Below are positions 44,864 to 52,481 of a DNA stretch of 64,000 nucleotides, piece after piece (position 1 is the first letter of the stretch; each line of letters opens with the position of its first letter). Source of the DNA: Emticicia sp. C21 (lineage in GTDB: Bacteria > Bacteroidota > Bacteroidia > Cytophagales > Spirosomataceae); NCBI RefSeq assembly GCF_003418935.1, contig NZ_QVMT01000004.1:248282-312281 (forward strand), in the 5' to 3' direction. The notes beneath the pieces were generated by a model that saw only the letters and a list, made by a program, of their open reading frames with translations, was not told the origin of the DNA and made no database searches. The position numbers and the translations under genes were made by a program.

Positions 44864-44958
44864 TAATCAGTTCATTTGGTTCTTTTCAAAAAACAGATTT
44901 CATGCATATAATTTACCCCGAAGCATGAGAAGCATTTGACAGGGGATTTAAAAAAAAG

Positions 44959-46251
44959 ATGAAAAAAACATTCATATATTCAGTTCTGACGGCTACTACT
45001 CTGTTGGCAACTTCTTGTAATCAGGAGTTCCTAAACCCGAGTGCTGCCAGTGAACAACAGGTAGTCAACGACGTGAACGGTCTGATTGCCTTAGCCAATG
45101 GTTTACAATATCGCTTAACTATCGGGCGTGCAAGCCCGGGTTATGCACTACCGACAGCCATTGGTTTAACAACCAAAGAACTAAAAGTACTCAACGCAGG
45201 TAATGGCGATGAGGCATTCCTTGAAACTGGAGCAGGCAGCGTACAAAACCCTAACTCGGTTATCTCGAACCTTTGGAATCAAAGCCACTTAGTGAAAGCA
45301 AATGCTGACAATATCTTAAATAATGTCAATATTGTGCAGGATGCAGGTACCAAGAGCGGTCTGATAGCTTATGCCTCTATTTTCAAAGCATTGGCTTTGG
45401 GAAATCTGGCAACAGGTTGGGAACAAGCGCCATTGGTAGTAGGTACGAACGCCGCCTTTGTTCCGCGTGCAGATGTATTAAAAGCTGCCATAACAACACT
45501 TGAAAGTGCTGCTACAGCCTTGGCTACTCCAGTTTCTGCTAGCTTCACCAGCCGTATTGTGCCGGGCATTGACTTGGCCAACACCATTCAGGCGCTTATC
45601 GCTCGCTATAGTATTATGCTTGGTGATTATGACAAAGCTTTAGCAGCTGCTGCAAAGGTAGATTTAACCAAAAAATCGGCCTTTAATTTTGATGATACTT
45701 CCCGTAACCCGATGTTCGACGTTGTATTCAGCAACCGTAACGTAACTGAACCTACTAATACTGACTTCGGCCTTCCCGCTAGCTTGAAACCAGAAGCGGC
45801 TGATAAAAGAATTCCTTTCTTTTTCCAGACTTCAAGCGCCACTAACAACTTAGGCAGAGCAAGTTTTTATACAGCCAATAACTCTGCCCTTCCGGTGTAT
45901 TTACCGGGAGAAATTATCCTGATTAAAGCAGAAGCCCAGGCTCGCAAAGGTAACCTTGATGCCGCAGTAACAGAATTAAATAATGTTTTAACCAAAACTA
46001 CTGATGCCTGGGGGATTGGCGCAGGCTTACCTGCTTATGCCGGAGAAAAAACTGCAACGGCTATTCTGACAGAGATTTACAGACAGCGCAGTATTGAATT
46101 ATTCCTGCAAGGCTTCCGCTTAGAAGATAGCCGTCGCTTTGGTCGCCCAGGCCCAGGTACCGCAGGTGCAGAACGCACCCGTAACTGGTATCCTTACCCA
46201 ACGACCGAGAAAGATAACAATACCAATACGCCAAATGACCCGGCAATCTGA
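44959..46251 (+). CDS. SusD/RagB-family outer-membrane nutrient-binding lipoprotein
   Basis: A 430-residue surface lipoprotein, lid of the SusC transporter. The signal peptide ends at a lipobox-like TSC (MKKTFIYSVLTATTLLATSCNQEFL). SusD features include the N-terminal NQEFLNPSAAS segment, the TPR-like helices (LANTIQALIARYSIMLGDYDKALAAAAKV) and the C-terminal ILTEIYRQRSIELFLQGFRLEDSRRFGRP motif. At 430 residues it is shorter than many SusD proteins. No enzyme gene follows; transcription ends at a strong hairpin. Confidence 0.93.
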   Translation: MKKTFIYSVLTATTLLATSCNQEFLNPSAASEQQVVNDVNGLIALANGLQYRLTIGRASPGYALPTAIGLTTKELKVLNAGNGDEAFLETGAGSVQNPNSVISNLWNQSHLVKANADNILNNVNIVQDAGTKSGLIAYASIFKALALGNLATGWEQAPLVVGTNAAFVPRADVLKAAITTLESAATALATPVSASFTSRIVPGIDLANTIQALIARYSIMLGDYDKALAAAAKVDLTKKSAFNFDDTSRNPMFDVVFSNRNVTEPTNTDFGLPASLKPEAADKRIPFFFQTSSATNNLGRASFYTANNSALPVYLPGEIILIKAEAQARKGNLDAAVTELNNVLTKTTDAWGIGAGLPAYAGEKTATAILTEIYRQRSIELFLQGFRLEDSRRFGRPGPGTAGAERTRNWYPYPTTEKDNNTNTPNDPAI

Positions 46252-46259
46252 TATTTTAC

Positions 46260-46288
46260 AAAATAGCCTATTAACCATAGGCTATTTT
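46260..46288 (+). terminator. Terminator of the susCD unit
   Basis: AAAATAGCCTAT (46260-46271) and ATAGGCTATTTT (46277-46288) pair perfectly around TAACC, ending in T residues, 8 bases after the SusD stop. Confidence 0.88.
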
Positions 46289-46328
46289 GTATCGCTAAAT
46301 TAGTCGCAAACACTTCATCTTCAAACAA

Positions 46329-46354
46329 AAAAGGGTCTCTATTGAGACCCTTTT
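46329..46354 (-). terminator. Terminator of asd (bidirectional shape)
   Basis: AAAAGGGTCTC (46329-46339) and GAGACCCTTTT (46344-46354) pair around TATT, with A and T runs on the outer ends, 22 bases after the asd stop. Confidence 0.85.
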
Positions 46355-46375
46355 ACTTTTCTTATATGCTTGCTA

Positions 46376-47374
46376 TTAAGCCAGTAAGTTTTTACCTAAT
46401 AGATATTCTGCAATTTGTACAGCGTTGGTAGCAGCACCTTTGCGAAGGTTATCTGCTACAATCCAAAGATTCAAAGTTTTTGCCTGAGACTCATCACGAC
46501 GGATACGTCCTACAAAAACTTCGTCTTTACCATGCGCATTGATTGGCATCGGGTATACAAAATTCTTAGGGTCATCCTGAACAATTACACCCTCTGTTTC
46601 GCTCAACAATTTTGAAACTTCTGCCAAATCGAAATCATTTTCAAACTCTATATTTACCGCCTCTGAGTGACCACCGATAGTTGGGATACGAACAGTAGTA
46701 GCTGTAACAGCTATACTATCATCACCCATGATTTTCTTGGTTTCGTTGGTCATTTTCATTTCCTCTTTGGTATAACCATTGTCAAGGAAAACATCGATAT
46801 GAGGCAATACATTCAAATCTATTTTGTGTGGGTATACTTTCTTAGTTGCATCGTCATCGCCACCTCTTTCTGCAAAAAGCTGGTCAACTGCTGCCTTACC
46901 TGTACCTGTAACCGATTGGTAAGTTGAAACAACCACACGTTTAATCTTGTATTTATCGTGCAATGGTTTCATTACAACTACCATCTGAATAGTTGAGCAA
47001 TTCGGGTTAGCAATAATTTTGTCTTCTGCTGTTAAGGTATCAGCATTTACTTCCGGCACTACCAGTTTTTTGGTAGGATCCATTCTCCAGGCTGATGAAT
47101 TATCAATAACCGGGATGCCTGCTTCTGCAAATTTCGGAGCCAACGCCAACGAAGTACTTCCACCAGCCGAAAATATTGCCACCGCAGGCTTCATCTTGAT
47201 TGCGTCTTCGTAGCCTACTACCGTAAACTGCTTACCCTTAAATTCAACCTGCTTACCAATAGATTTTTCAGAAGCAACAGGAATAATTTCGGTAACGGGG
47301 AAATTGCGTTCCGCCAAGACTTTCAAGATTTCAGTGCCTACCAGTCCGGTAGCACCTACAACTGCGATTTTCAT
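46376..47374 (-). CDS. asd: Aspartate-semialdehyde dehydrogenase
   Basis: NADPH-dependent enzyme making aspartate semialdehyde, the branch point to lysine/diaminopimelate, threonine and methionine. The 332-residue product has the Rossmann motif VVGATGLVGTEILKVL, the active-site cysteine C126 in ANPNCSTIQM, and the catalytic-histidine region RIPTIGGHSEAVNIEF. Length and motifs fit the bacterial enzyme. A hairpin lies in the 5' leader near a likely -7 box. Confidence 0.96.
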   Translation of the reverse strand: MKIAVVGATGLVGTEILKVLAERNFPVTEIIPVASEKSIGKQVEFKGKQFTVVGYEDAIKMKPAVAIFSAGGSTSLALAPKFAEAGIPVIDNSSAWRMDPTKKLVVPEVNADTLTAEDKIIANPNCSTIQMVVVMKPLHDKYKIKRVVVSTYQSVTGTGKAAVDQLFAERGGDDDATKKVYPHKIDLNVLPHIDVFLDNGYTKEEMKMTNETKKIMGDDSIAVTATTVRIPTIGGHSEAVNIEFENDFDLAEVSKLLSETEGVIVQDDPKNFVYPMPINAHGKDEVFVGRIRRDESQAKTLNLWIVADNLRKGAATNAVQIAEYLLGKNLLA

Positions 47375-47431
47375 GATTGAAACCCCACGGTTTACATGGG
47401 AAAATTTTAGTTAGACATATATTTACAAGAA

Positions 47432-47453
47432 AGCCCCAATTTGCAAAGGGGCT
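47432..47453 (-). promoter_or_regulatory. Hairpin in the asd leader (or terminator of the upstream gene)
   Basis: AGCCCC (47432-47437) and GGGGCT (47448-47453) flank AATTTGCAAA, and on the minus strand TTTCTTG follows. It lies about 7 bases after the -7 box at 47461, so it would form the very 5' end of the asd mRNA; alternatively it ends the cyclo-ligase transcript. Confidence 0.45.
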
Positions 47454-47460
47454 GGGAGTG

Positions 47461-47468
47461 CAAAAATA
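47461..47468 (-). promoter_or_regulatory. Probable -7 box of asd
   Basis: The minus strand reads TATTTTTG (TAnnTTTG), about 87 bases before the asd ATG. No convincing -33 element is seen. Confidence 0.4.
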
Positions 47469-47557
47469 ATAGAAATTTTTGTTTGTTTTTCTTGGAATAA
47501 TACAAAATATTTTAAAAGTCTGTTTAAAAATTATAATCCGACCTGCAGAGGCAATAT

Positions 47558-48139
47558 TTAAACAGATTCGAAATTCCAGATTCCGTTAGGTGTAACGCAA
47601 TAATTAAGCTTTACATCTTCACCATTTATATCTTCAATAACATCAACAGGTTCAAAAAAAGAAACACCAATTTTCACTACATCCGGTCGGCATTCGGCTA
47701 AAAAGCGGTCATAATACCCCTTTCCATACCCTACTCGATACCCTTGTTTATCGAAAGCCAATAGAGGGAGTATTACTAAATCAACTTCTTTAGGATCTAC
47801 TTTCAGTGGCGAACCATTGAGAGGCTCGGGTACTCCGAATTTATTTTCCAATAAGATAGTATCATCTTTAAGCGGATAATGGGTCATGCTTCCATCATCA
47901 TGGCTTTTAGGTATCACAATATCAGCCTTAAAATCTTTTCTTAAAGTATCAATTACCAGATGCGTATCAACCTCGTTCTTTCTTCTGATAGGCAAAAATG
48001 TATGAATCACAGCATAGTTATGCATAGGAAAACTCTTGAAAATCCAATCATGGATTTTCTTCGAATACCCTTTAATATCAGTATTCGGCAGGTCGTTCCT
48101 TTTTTGAAGATATTCTTTCCTTAATGCTGCTTTCATCAT
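47558..48139 (-). CDS. 5-formyltetrahydrofolate cyclo-ligase
   Basis: ATP-dependent enzyme returning 5-formyl-THF to 5,10-methenyl-THF. The 193-residue product begins with the basic helix KAALRKEYLQKRNDL, has VIHTFLPIRRKNEVDTHLVID and the C-terminal signature LVILPLLAFDKQGYRVGYGKGYYDRFL that holds the phosphate-binding loop. The gene lies 3 bp after the JmjC-like gene, so both are probably on one transcript. The next gene on this strand, asd, has its own likely promoter. Confidence 0.93.
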   Translation of the reverse strand: MMKAALRKEYLQKRNDLPNTDIKGYSKKIHDWIFKSFPMHNYAVIHTFLPIRRKNEVDTHLVIDTLRKDFKADIVIPKSHDDGSMTHYPLKDDTILLENKFGVPEPLNGSPLKVDPKEVDLVILPLLAFDKQGYRVGYGKGYYDRFLAECRPDVVKIGVSFFEPVDVIEDINGEDVKLNYCVTPNGIWNFESV

Positions 48140-48142
48140 AAA

Positions 48143-48994
48143 TCATGCTTCCTGTAACGATTGATTTGCTTTTTCCTGGGCTTTATTTTCTTTCCATTCT
48201 TTCCACTGCGGGCCTAACATCTTGGCCATTCCTTTATCTACAAAAGTATGACGCACCAGATTCCAGCCACCTCTTACAGTTGTAAAGATAGAGTCATTCG
48301 CTCTTAGTGCCAGACTAAAACCACCATCTACATACTTGATATAGTGCCACCATAACGATGGAATGAAAGCTGTTTCGCCGTGACCAAAAGTAGCTTCATA
48401 ACCTACCGATTTTTCGAAAGCAGGGAATTTCTTGAAGTCTGGTTTTAATGGGTGTACGTGACTTTGTACCGTAAATGGGTGATGGTACAGATTAACGCTT
48501 TCTTCCTGTGGAAAAAGGACGATTTTCTTACGAGTCTGGAATTGCGTCAGGAACACGTGCGAGCAATCCATATCATAATGAAGGTTTACTTCAGCATCCT
48601 GACCACCAAAAAACATAAATTTATAGCTTTTCAAAAAGCCATCCATAATCGTCGGGAAACGAATGTCGTTAGCCAGTTCGGGTACTTTCTTAAAGATATC
48701 AAATAAGAAAATACGTAATTCGGTAGGCCCTTGCTCTATTAGACTCAGATAATCGCCAAAAGGCATGGTTTTAGCAGCCTTATAGTAATTTTTGGCATCA
48801 TGAACTTTATTATCAAATAATGGTACTTCAATGTGCCCGTAATTTGTTCGAAGCCAATCAAATGTCCATTTATCCAAAGCAGGCCAATCTTTCACAAGGT
48901 CAGTAAAAATAACTGGTTTCTTGGGCTTTAGATAATTCTCGATGAACTCTTCTCGACTTAAGTTGCTGCGTCTTTCGATAGGTATCAGTTTCAT
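48143..48994 (-). CDS. Cupin-like JmjC-domain oxygenase
   Basis: A 283-residue protein of the cupin_8/JmjC type. The Fe(II) site appears as H-x-D in NLHYDMDCSHVF, with the distal histidine in ALWWHY-like FIPSLWWHYIKYV; KPVIFTDLVKDWPALDKWTFDWLR is the usual N-terminal segment. Relatives hydroxylate protein side chains or small molecules with 2-oxoglutarate; the target here is unknown. It is separated from the cyclo-ligase by 3 bp. Confidence 0.85.
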   Translation of the reverse strand: MKLIPIERRSNLSREEFIENYLKPKKPVIFTDLVKDWPALDKWTFDWLRTNYGHIEVPLFDNKVHDAKNYYKAAKTMPFGDYLSLIEQGPTELRIFLFDIFKKVPELANDIRFPTIMDGFLKSYKFMFFGGQDAEVNLHYDMDCSHVFLTQFQTRKKIVLFPQEESVNLYHHPFTVQSHVHPLKPDFKKFPAFEKSVGYEATFGHGETAFIPSLWWHYIKYVDGGFSLALRANDSIFTTVRGGWNLVRHTFVDKGMAKMLGPQWKEWKENKAQEKANQSLQEA

Positions 48995-49189
48995 AAAAAC
49001 AATAGTGATTTTTAATTTTTATCGAATAATATCAAATCAATAAAAAATAATAATAATGTAGCGAATTATATCTGAGTGTTATTAATAAAAACCAATGCCA
49101 CAAAAAAATGGTTTCATAAAAACACTTGCCAATCAAAATTTTTATTGTCTGATTTATCCGGGATTTATTACAAATAAATTTTATATTAG

Positions 49190-49201
49190 TATGCTTGCAT
49201 A
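49190..49201. promoter_or_regulatory. Candidate operator 1 of the beta-oxidation operon
   Basis: TATGC-TT-GCATA. It overlaps the -33 TTG of the promoter, so a bound protein would block polymerase. Identical to the core at 49234 and 35015. Confidence 0.65.
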
Positions 49202-49224
49202 ATATTTTCTTTACTGTATCTTTG
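49195..49224 (+). promoter_or_regulatory. Promoter of the DUF4442-fadN-thiolase operon
   Basis: TTG at 49195-49197 and TATCTTTG at 49217-49224 are 19 bases apart. Transcription should start near 49231, leaving a leader of about 85 bases that begins with operator 2. Confidence 0.7.
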
Positions 49225-49233
49225 TTGTGAAAT

Positions 49234-49245
49234 TATGCTTGCATA
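49234..49245. promoter_or_regulatory. Candidate operator 2 of the beta-oxidation operon
   Basis: TATGC-TT-GCATA, 9 bases after the -7 box, the same position as the single site at the 35-kb thiolase promoter. Centre-to-centre distance to operator 1 is 44 bp, about four helical turns. Confidence 0.65.
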
Positions 49246-49315
49246 CTATTTTTTTAGTCGCAGAATGGTTAGTAAAAAAATCATTTAAAGATACTAAATC
49301 TTTCTCTCAATCCTA

Positions 49316-49804
49316 ATGGAATATAACAACGCCCTTAACCGAAACCTTGCAAAGGTTCAGAAAATGCCAGCTTTTCTGCAAAATTGGTTACGCGATTATT
49401 CCATTGGTAAATTCGTTAAATTCGTTGGCACAGCAGGTATTCATTTCGAAAAAATGACTTGCCACGAGGTCGTAATTATACTTCCCAATAAAACCAGAGT
49501 CCAGAATCATATCGGACAAATTCATGCCGCCGCCACTACCCTTTTAGCTGAAACCGCTACGGGTATGGTTGTGGGTATGAATATCCCCGACAACAAGCTC
49601 CCTTTGATGAAAAATCTCTCAGTGAAATTCATCAAACGAAGCCAAGGGCAACAAAAAGCGGTTGCTACGCTAACGGAGCAGCAAATTAGTCAGATTCGGG
49701 AAACTGATAAAGGCGATGTAAACGTAGCCGTAAAAATCACCGACGAAACGGAAGAAGAAGTTGTTGTGACAGAGATGAATTGGGCGTGGATTTTGAAGAA
49801 GTAG
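49316..49804 (+). CDS. DUF4442 hotdog-fold protein (probable acyl-CoA thioesterase)
   Basis: A 162-residue protein of the DUF4442/YiiD-C type. The hotdog core is visible as VQNHIGQIHAAATTLLAETATGMVVGMNIPDNKLPLMKNLSVKFIKRSQG, where N-H-x-G-x-x-H stands at the place of thioesterase active-site residues. It probably releases CoA from acyl-CoA intermediates. It leads the beta-oxidation operon, behind the regulated promoter; 192 bp with an inverted repeat separate it from fadN. Confidence 0.78.
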   Translation: MEYNNALNRNLAKVQKMPAFLQNWLRDYSIGKFVKFVGTAGIHFEKMTCHEVVIILPNKTRVQNHIGQIHAAATTLLAETATGMVVGMNIPDNKLPLMKNLSVKFIKRSQGQQKAVATLTEQQISQIRETDKGDVNVAVKITDETEEEVVVTEMNWAWILKK

Positions 49805-49853
49805 TTTTCGTCAACAGAAAATGTAAAAAGTTCTGATATACTTTATTTAAAAA

Positions 49854-49957
49854 TTTTAACCACGGAGTGACACAGAGTTCAAAACATGGAGTTTCACGAA
49901 GTTAAATATTTTTTCGGTGAAACTCCGTGCCTAACTCATTGCTACTCCGTGGTAAAA
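49854..49957. repeat. ACCACGGAG-type inverted repeat (copy 2)
   Basis: ACCACGGAGT (49859-49868) pairs with ACTCCGTGGT (49944-49953), both bordered by T/A runs, and inner segments GGAGTTTCACGA and CGGTGAAACTCCG also pair. Related to the element at 9748-9833. It lies between the DUF4442 gene and fadN inside a probable operon, so it may process or attenuate the transcript. Confidence 0.7.
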
Positions 49958-49996
49958 TAATTTATCTATTTGCTATAAAAATCATATTCAATCAGC

Positions 49997-52405
49997 ATGA
50001 ATCGTAGTATAAAAAAAGTAGTTGTTTTAGGTGCGGGTATTATGGGTAGTCGTATTGCCTTGCACTTTGCTAATATTGGAGTAGAAGTATTGCTACTCGA
50101 CATGGTACCGAAAGAACCCAATGATGCTGAAAAAGCCAAAGGTCTTGATACTACTCATCCGGCGGTACGCAATAGAATCGTTGGTGAATTATTTCAGGCG
50201 GCCGTTAAAGCTAGTCCATCTCCTGTTTTTAGTCAGCAGTCGGTTACTCGTGTGAAATTGGGTAATTTCGATGATGATATGCCTAAAATCAAGGATTACG
50301 ACTGGATTATTGAGGTAGTCGTTGAGCGTCTGGACATCAAGAAGTCGATTTATGAAAAAGTAGAGCAATTCCGTAAACCAGGCACATTAATTACTTCTAA
50401 TACTTCGGGTATTCCTATTCACCTGATGGCAGAGGGACGTTCAGAAGATTTCCAGAAACATTTCTGTGGTACACACTTCTTTAACCCTCCACGTTATCTG
50501 CGTTTGTTGGAAATTATCCCAACTCCACAGACAGACTCGGCCATAGTTGATTTCTTAATGCACTATGGCGATTTGTATCTGGGAAAAACCACTGTATTGT
50601 GTAAAGATACCCCTGCTTTTATTGCTAACCGCTTAGGAATTTATGCGATGGTGCAAACCATAAGAGTAGCTGAAGAAATGGGCTTAACGGTAGAGGAAGT
50701 TGATAAACTGACAGGCCCGGTAGTAGGTCGCCCCAAATCAGGCACCTTCCGATTATCTGATGTAGTTGGTTTGGATACAACTGTGAATGTCTGTAATAAC
50801 CTGATAAAAGTTTTGCAACATGATGAGTCAAAAGATGCTTTCCAGTTGCCTCCGGTAATGGCTAAGCTGATGGAAAACAAATGGCTCGGTGATAAAACCG
50901 GGCAAGGATTCTATAAGAAAACCAAAGACGAAAAAGGTCAGACAGTTATTCTGGCTTTAGACCTGAAAACTTTTGAGTATAAGCCATCTCAAAAAGTAAA
51001 ATTCGCTACACTTGAAACTACTAAGAGCATTGATGATTTGAAGAAACGTTTCTCGGTGCTATTGGCAGGAAAAGATAATGCGGGTGAGTTTTATAGAAAA
51101 ACATTCGCCGATTTCTTCCGCTATGCTACCAATCGCATTCCTGAAATCTCTGATGAACTATATAGAATAGATTCAGCTATATGTGCGGGCTTTGGTTGGG
51201 AATTAGGTCTTTTTGAAACATGGGATACCATTGGTGTAAAATCAATGCTCAAAATCATGGAAGATCTCAATATGAAACCTGCCGCATGGGTATACGAAAT
51301 GTTGGAAGCTGGCAATGAGACTTTCTATAAAATAGAGGGTGGCAAGAAGAAATACTATGATATCCCGAGCAAGGCATACAAAGTAATTCCAGGTACTGAG
51401 TCGTTTATTATCCTTGATAATCTTCGTCAAACTAACGTCATCTGGAAGAATGCAGGCTCTACTATCTTCGATTTAGGGGATGGCATTGCGGGGGTAGAGT
51501 TCCATTCAAAAATGAACACTTTCGGTGCTGAGGTTGTGGAAGGTTTAAACAAGGCCTATGCCATTGCAGAGAAAGATTTCAGAGGATTAGTAGTGGGAAA
51601 TGATTCAAACGAAGCATTCTCAGCTGGTGCAAATTTAGCCATGCTATTCATGTTTGCCATTGAGCAGGAATACGACGAAATCAATATGATGATTGCTCAA
51701 TTCCAGCAAACGATGATGCGTGCCAGATATTCATCAGTGCCTGTAGTATCGGCTGTTCATAGCCTTGCTTTAGGTGGTGGTTGTGAATTGAACCTACACG
51801 CTGACAGAGTTTTGGCCCATGCCGAAACCTATATGGGTCTGGTTGAATTAGGCGTTGGTCTCATTCCTGCGGGTGGTGGCACCAAAGAAATGGCGGTTCG
51901 TTGCTCAGATATGTATCAGACAGGTGACCCTGAACTGAATATTCTGCAAGGGGCTTTTATGAATATTGCCCAGGCAAAAGTGTCAACCTCAGCACAAGAG
52001 GCATTTGATATGAATTACCTGAAACCGGATAAAGATAGAATCGTGCTGAATCGTAGCCGATTGATTGCTGAGGCAAAAGAAGAAGCTATCAAACTGGCAG
52101 AAGATGGTTATACACAACCTAAACAACGCACCGACATAAAAGTACAAGGTAAAACCGGAATCGCCCTTTTCAAAGCCGGAATTACAGGTATGTTAATGGG
52201 TAAATATATCACTGAACACGATGCTAAAATTGCAGATAAATTAGCCTATGTGATTTGTGGTGGCGATTTGAGTTATCCGCAGAAAGTTTCAGAACAATAT
52301 CTTTTGGATCTTGAAAGAGAAGCATTCCTTTCTTTGACAGGTGAAAAGAAAACCCTTGAACGTATGCAGGGATTATTAAGCGGTGGGAAACCTCCAAGAA
52401 ATTAA
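49997..52405 (+). CDS. fadN: 3-hydroxyacyl-CoA dehydrogenase / enoyl-CoA hydratase fusion
   Basis: An 802-residue bifunctional beta-oxidation enzyme. The dehydrogenase comes first, with the Rossmann motif VLGAGIMGSRIALHFANIGVEVLLLD and the substrate region GTHFFNPPRYLRLLEI; a second C-terminal dehydrogenase repeat follows. The hydratase/crotonase part is C-terminal (about 475-700: SAGANLAMLFMFAIEQE, VVSAVHSLALGGGCELNLHADRV, GLVELGVGLIPAGGGTKEM). This dehydrogenase-first order is that of FadN, not FadB. It hydrates enoyl-CoA and oxidises the 3-hydroxy product, feeding the thiolase encoded 76 bp downstream. Confidence 0.93.
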   Translation: MNRSIKKVVVLGAGIMGSRIALHFANIGVEVLLLDMVPKEPNDAEKAKGLDTTHPAVRNRIVGELFQAAVKASPSPVFSQQSVTRVKLGNFDDDMPKIKDYDWIIEVVVERLDIKKSIYEKVEQFRKPGTLITSNTSGIPIHLMAEGRSEDFQKHFCGTHFFNPPRYLRLLEIIPTPQTDSAIVDFLMHYGDLYLGKTTVLCKDTPAFIANRLGIYAMVQTIRVAEEMGLTVEEVDKLTGPVVGRPKSGTFRLSDVVGLDTTVNVCNNLIKVLQHDESKDAFQLPPVMAKLMENKWLGDKTGQGFYKKTKDEKGQTVILALDLKTFEYKPSQKVKFATLETTKSIDDLKKRFSVLLAGKDNAGEFYRKTFADFFRYATNRIPEISDELYRIDSAICAGFGWELGLFETWDTIGVKSMLKIMEDLNMKPAAWVYEMLEAGNETFYKIEGGKKKYYDIPSKAYKVIPGTESFIILDNLRQTNVIWKNAGSTIFDLGDGIAGVEFHSKMNTFGAEVVEGLNKAYAIAEKDFRGLVVGNDSNEAFSAGANLAMLFMFAIEQEYDEINMMIAQFQQTMMRARYSSVPVVSAVHSLALGGGCELNLHADRVLAHAETYMGLVELGVGLIPAGGGTKEMAVRCSDMYQTGDPELNILQGAFMNIAQAKVSTSAQEAFDMNYLKPDKDRIVLNRSRLIAEAKEEAIKLAEDGYTQPKQRTDIKVQGKTGIALFKAGITGMLMGKYITEHDAKIADKLAYVICGGDLSYPQKVSEQYLLDLEREAFLSLTGEKKTLERMQGLLSGGKPPRN

Positions 52406-52481
52406 TATTGTTATATTAGTATAAATCATTTACTCTTGGTTATTTCGAGAATGACTAAGAATTTAGATAAAAGGACAAAAC

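Larger units (their letters stand above)
48995..49315. other. Gene-free divergent region before the beta-oxidation operon
   Basis: 321 bp, A/T-rich, no ORF. The right half holds a good promoter (49195-49224) and two copies of the palindrome TATGCTTGCATA. The left half, before the JmjC gene, shows no recognisable promoter box. Confidence 0.6.

Noticed and set aside
46364-46376. TATGCTTGC near the end of asd, like half of the operator
   Set aside because: The second half (TATTA) does not match, and the site is at the 3' end of the gene.
49316-49804. Reading the DUF4442 protein as a generic GNAT-type YiiD acetyltransferase
   Set aside because: Only the hotdog part of YiiD-like proteins is present; no acetyl-CoA-binding GNAT motif is visible.
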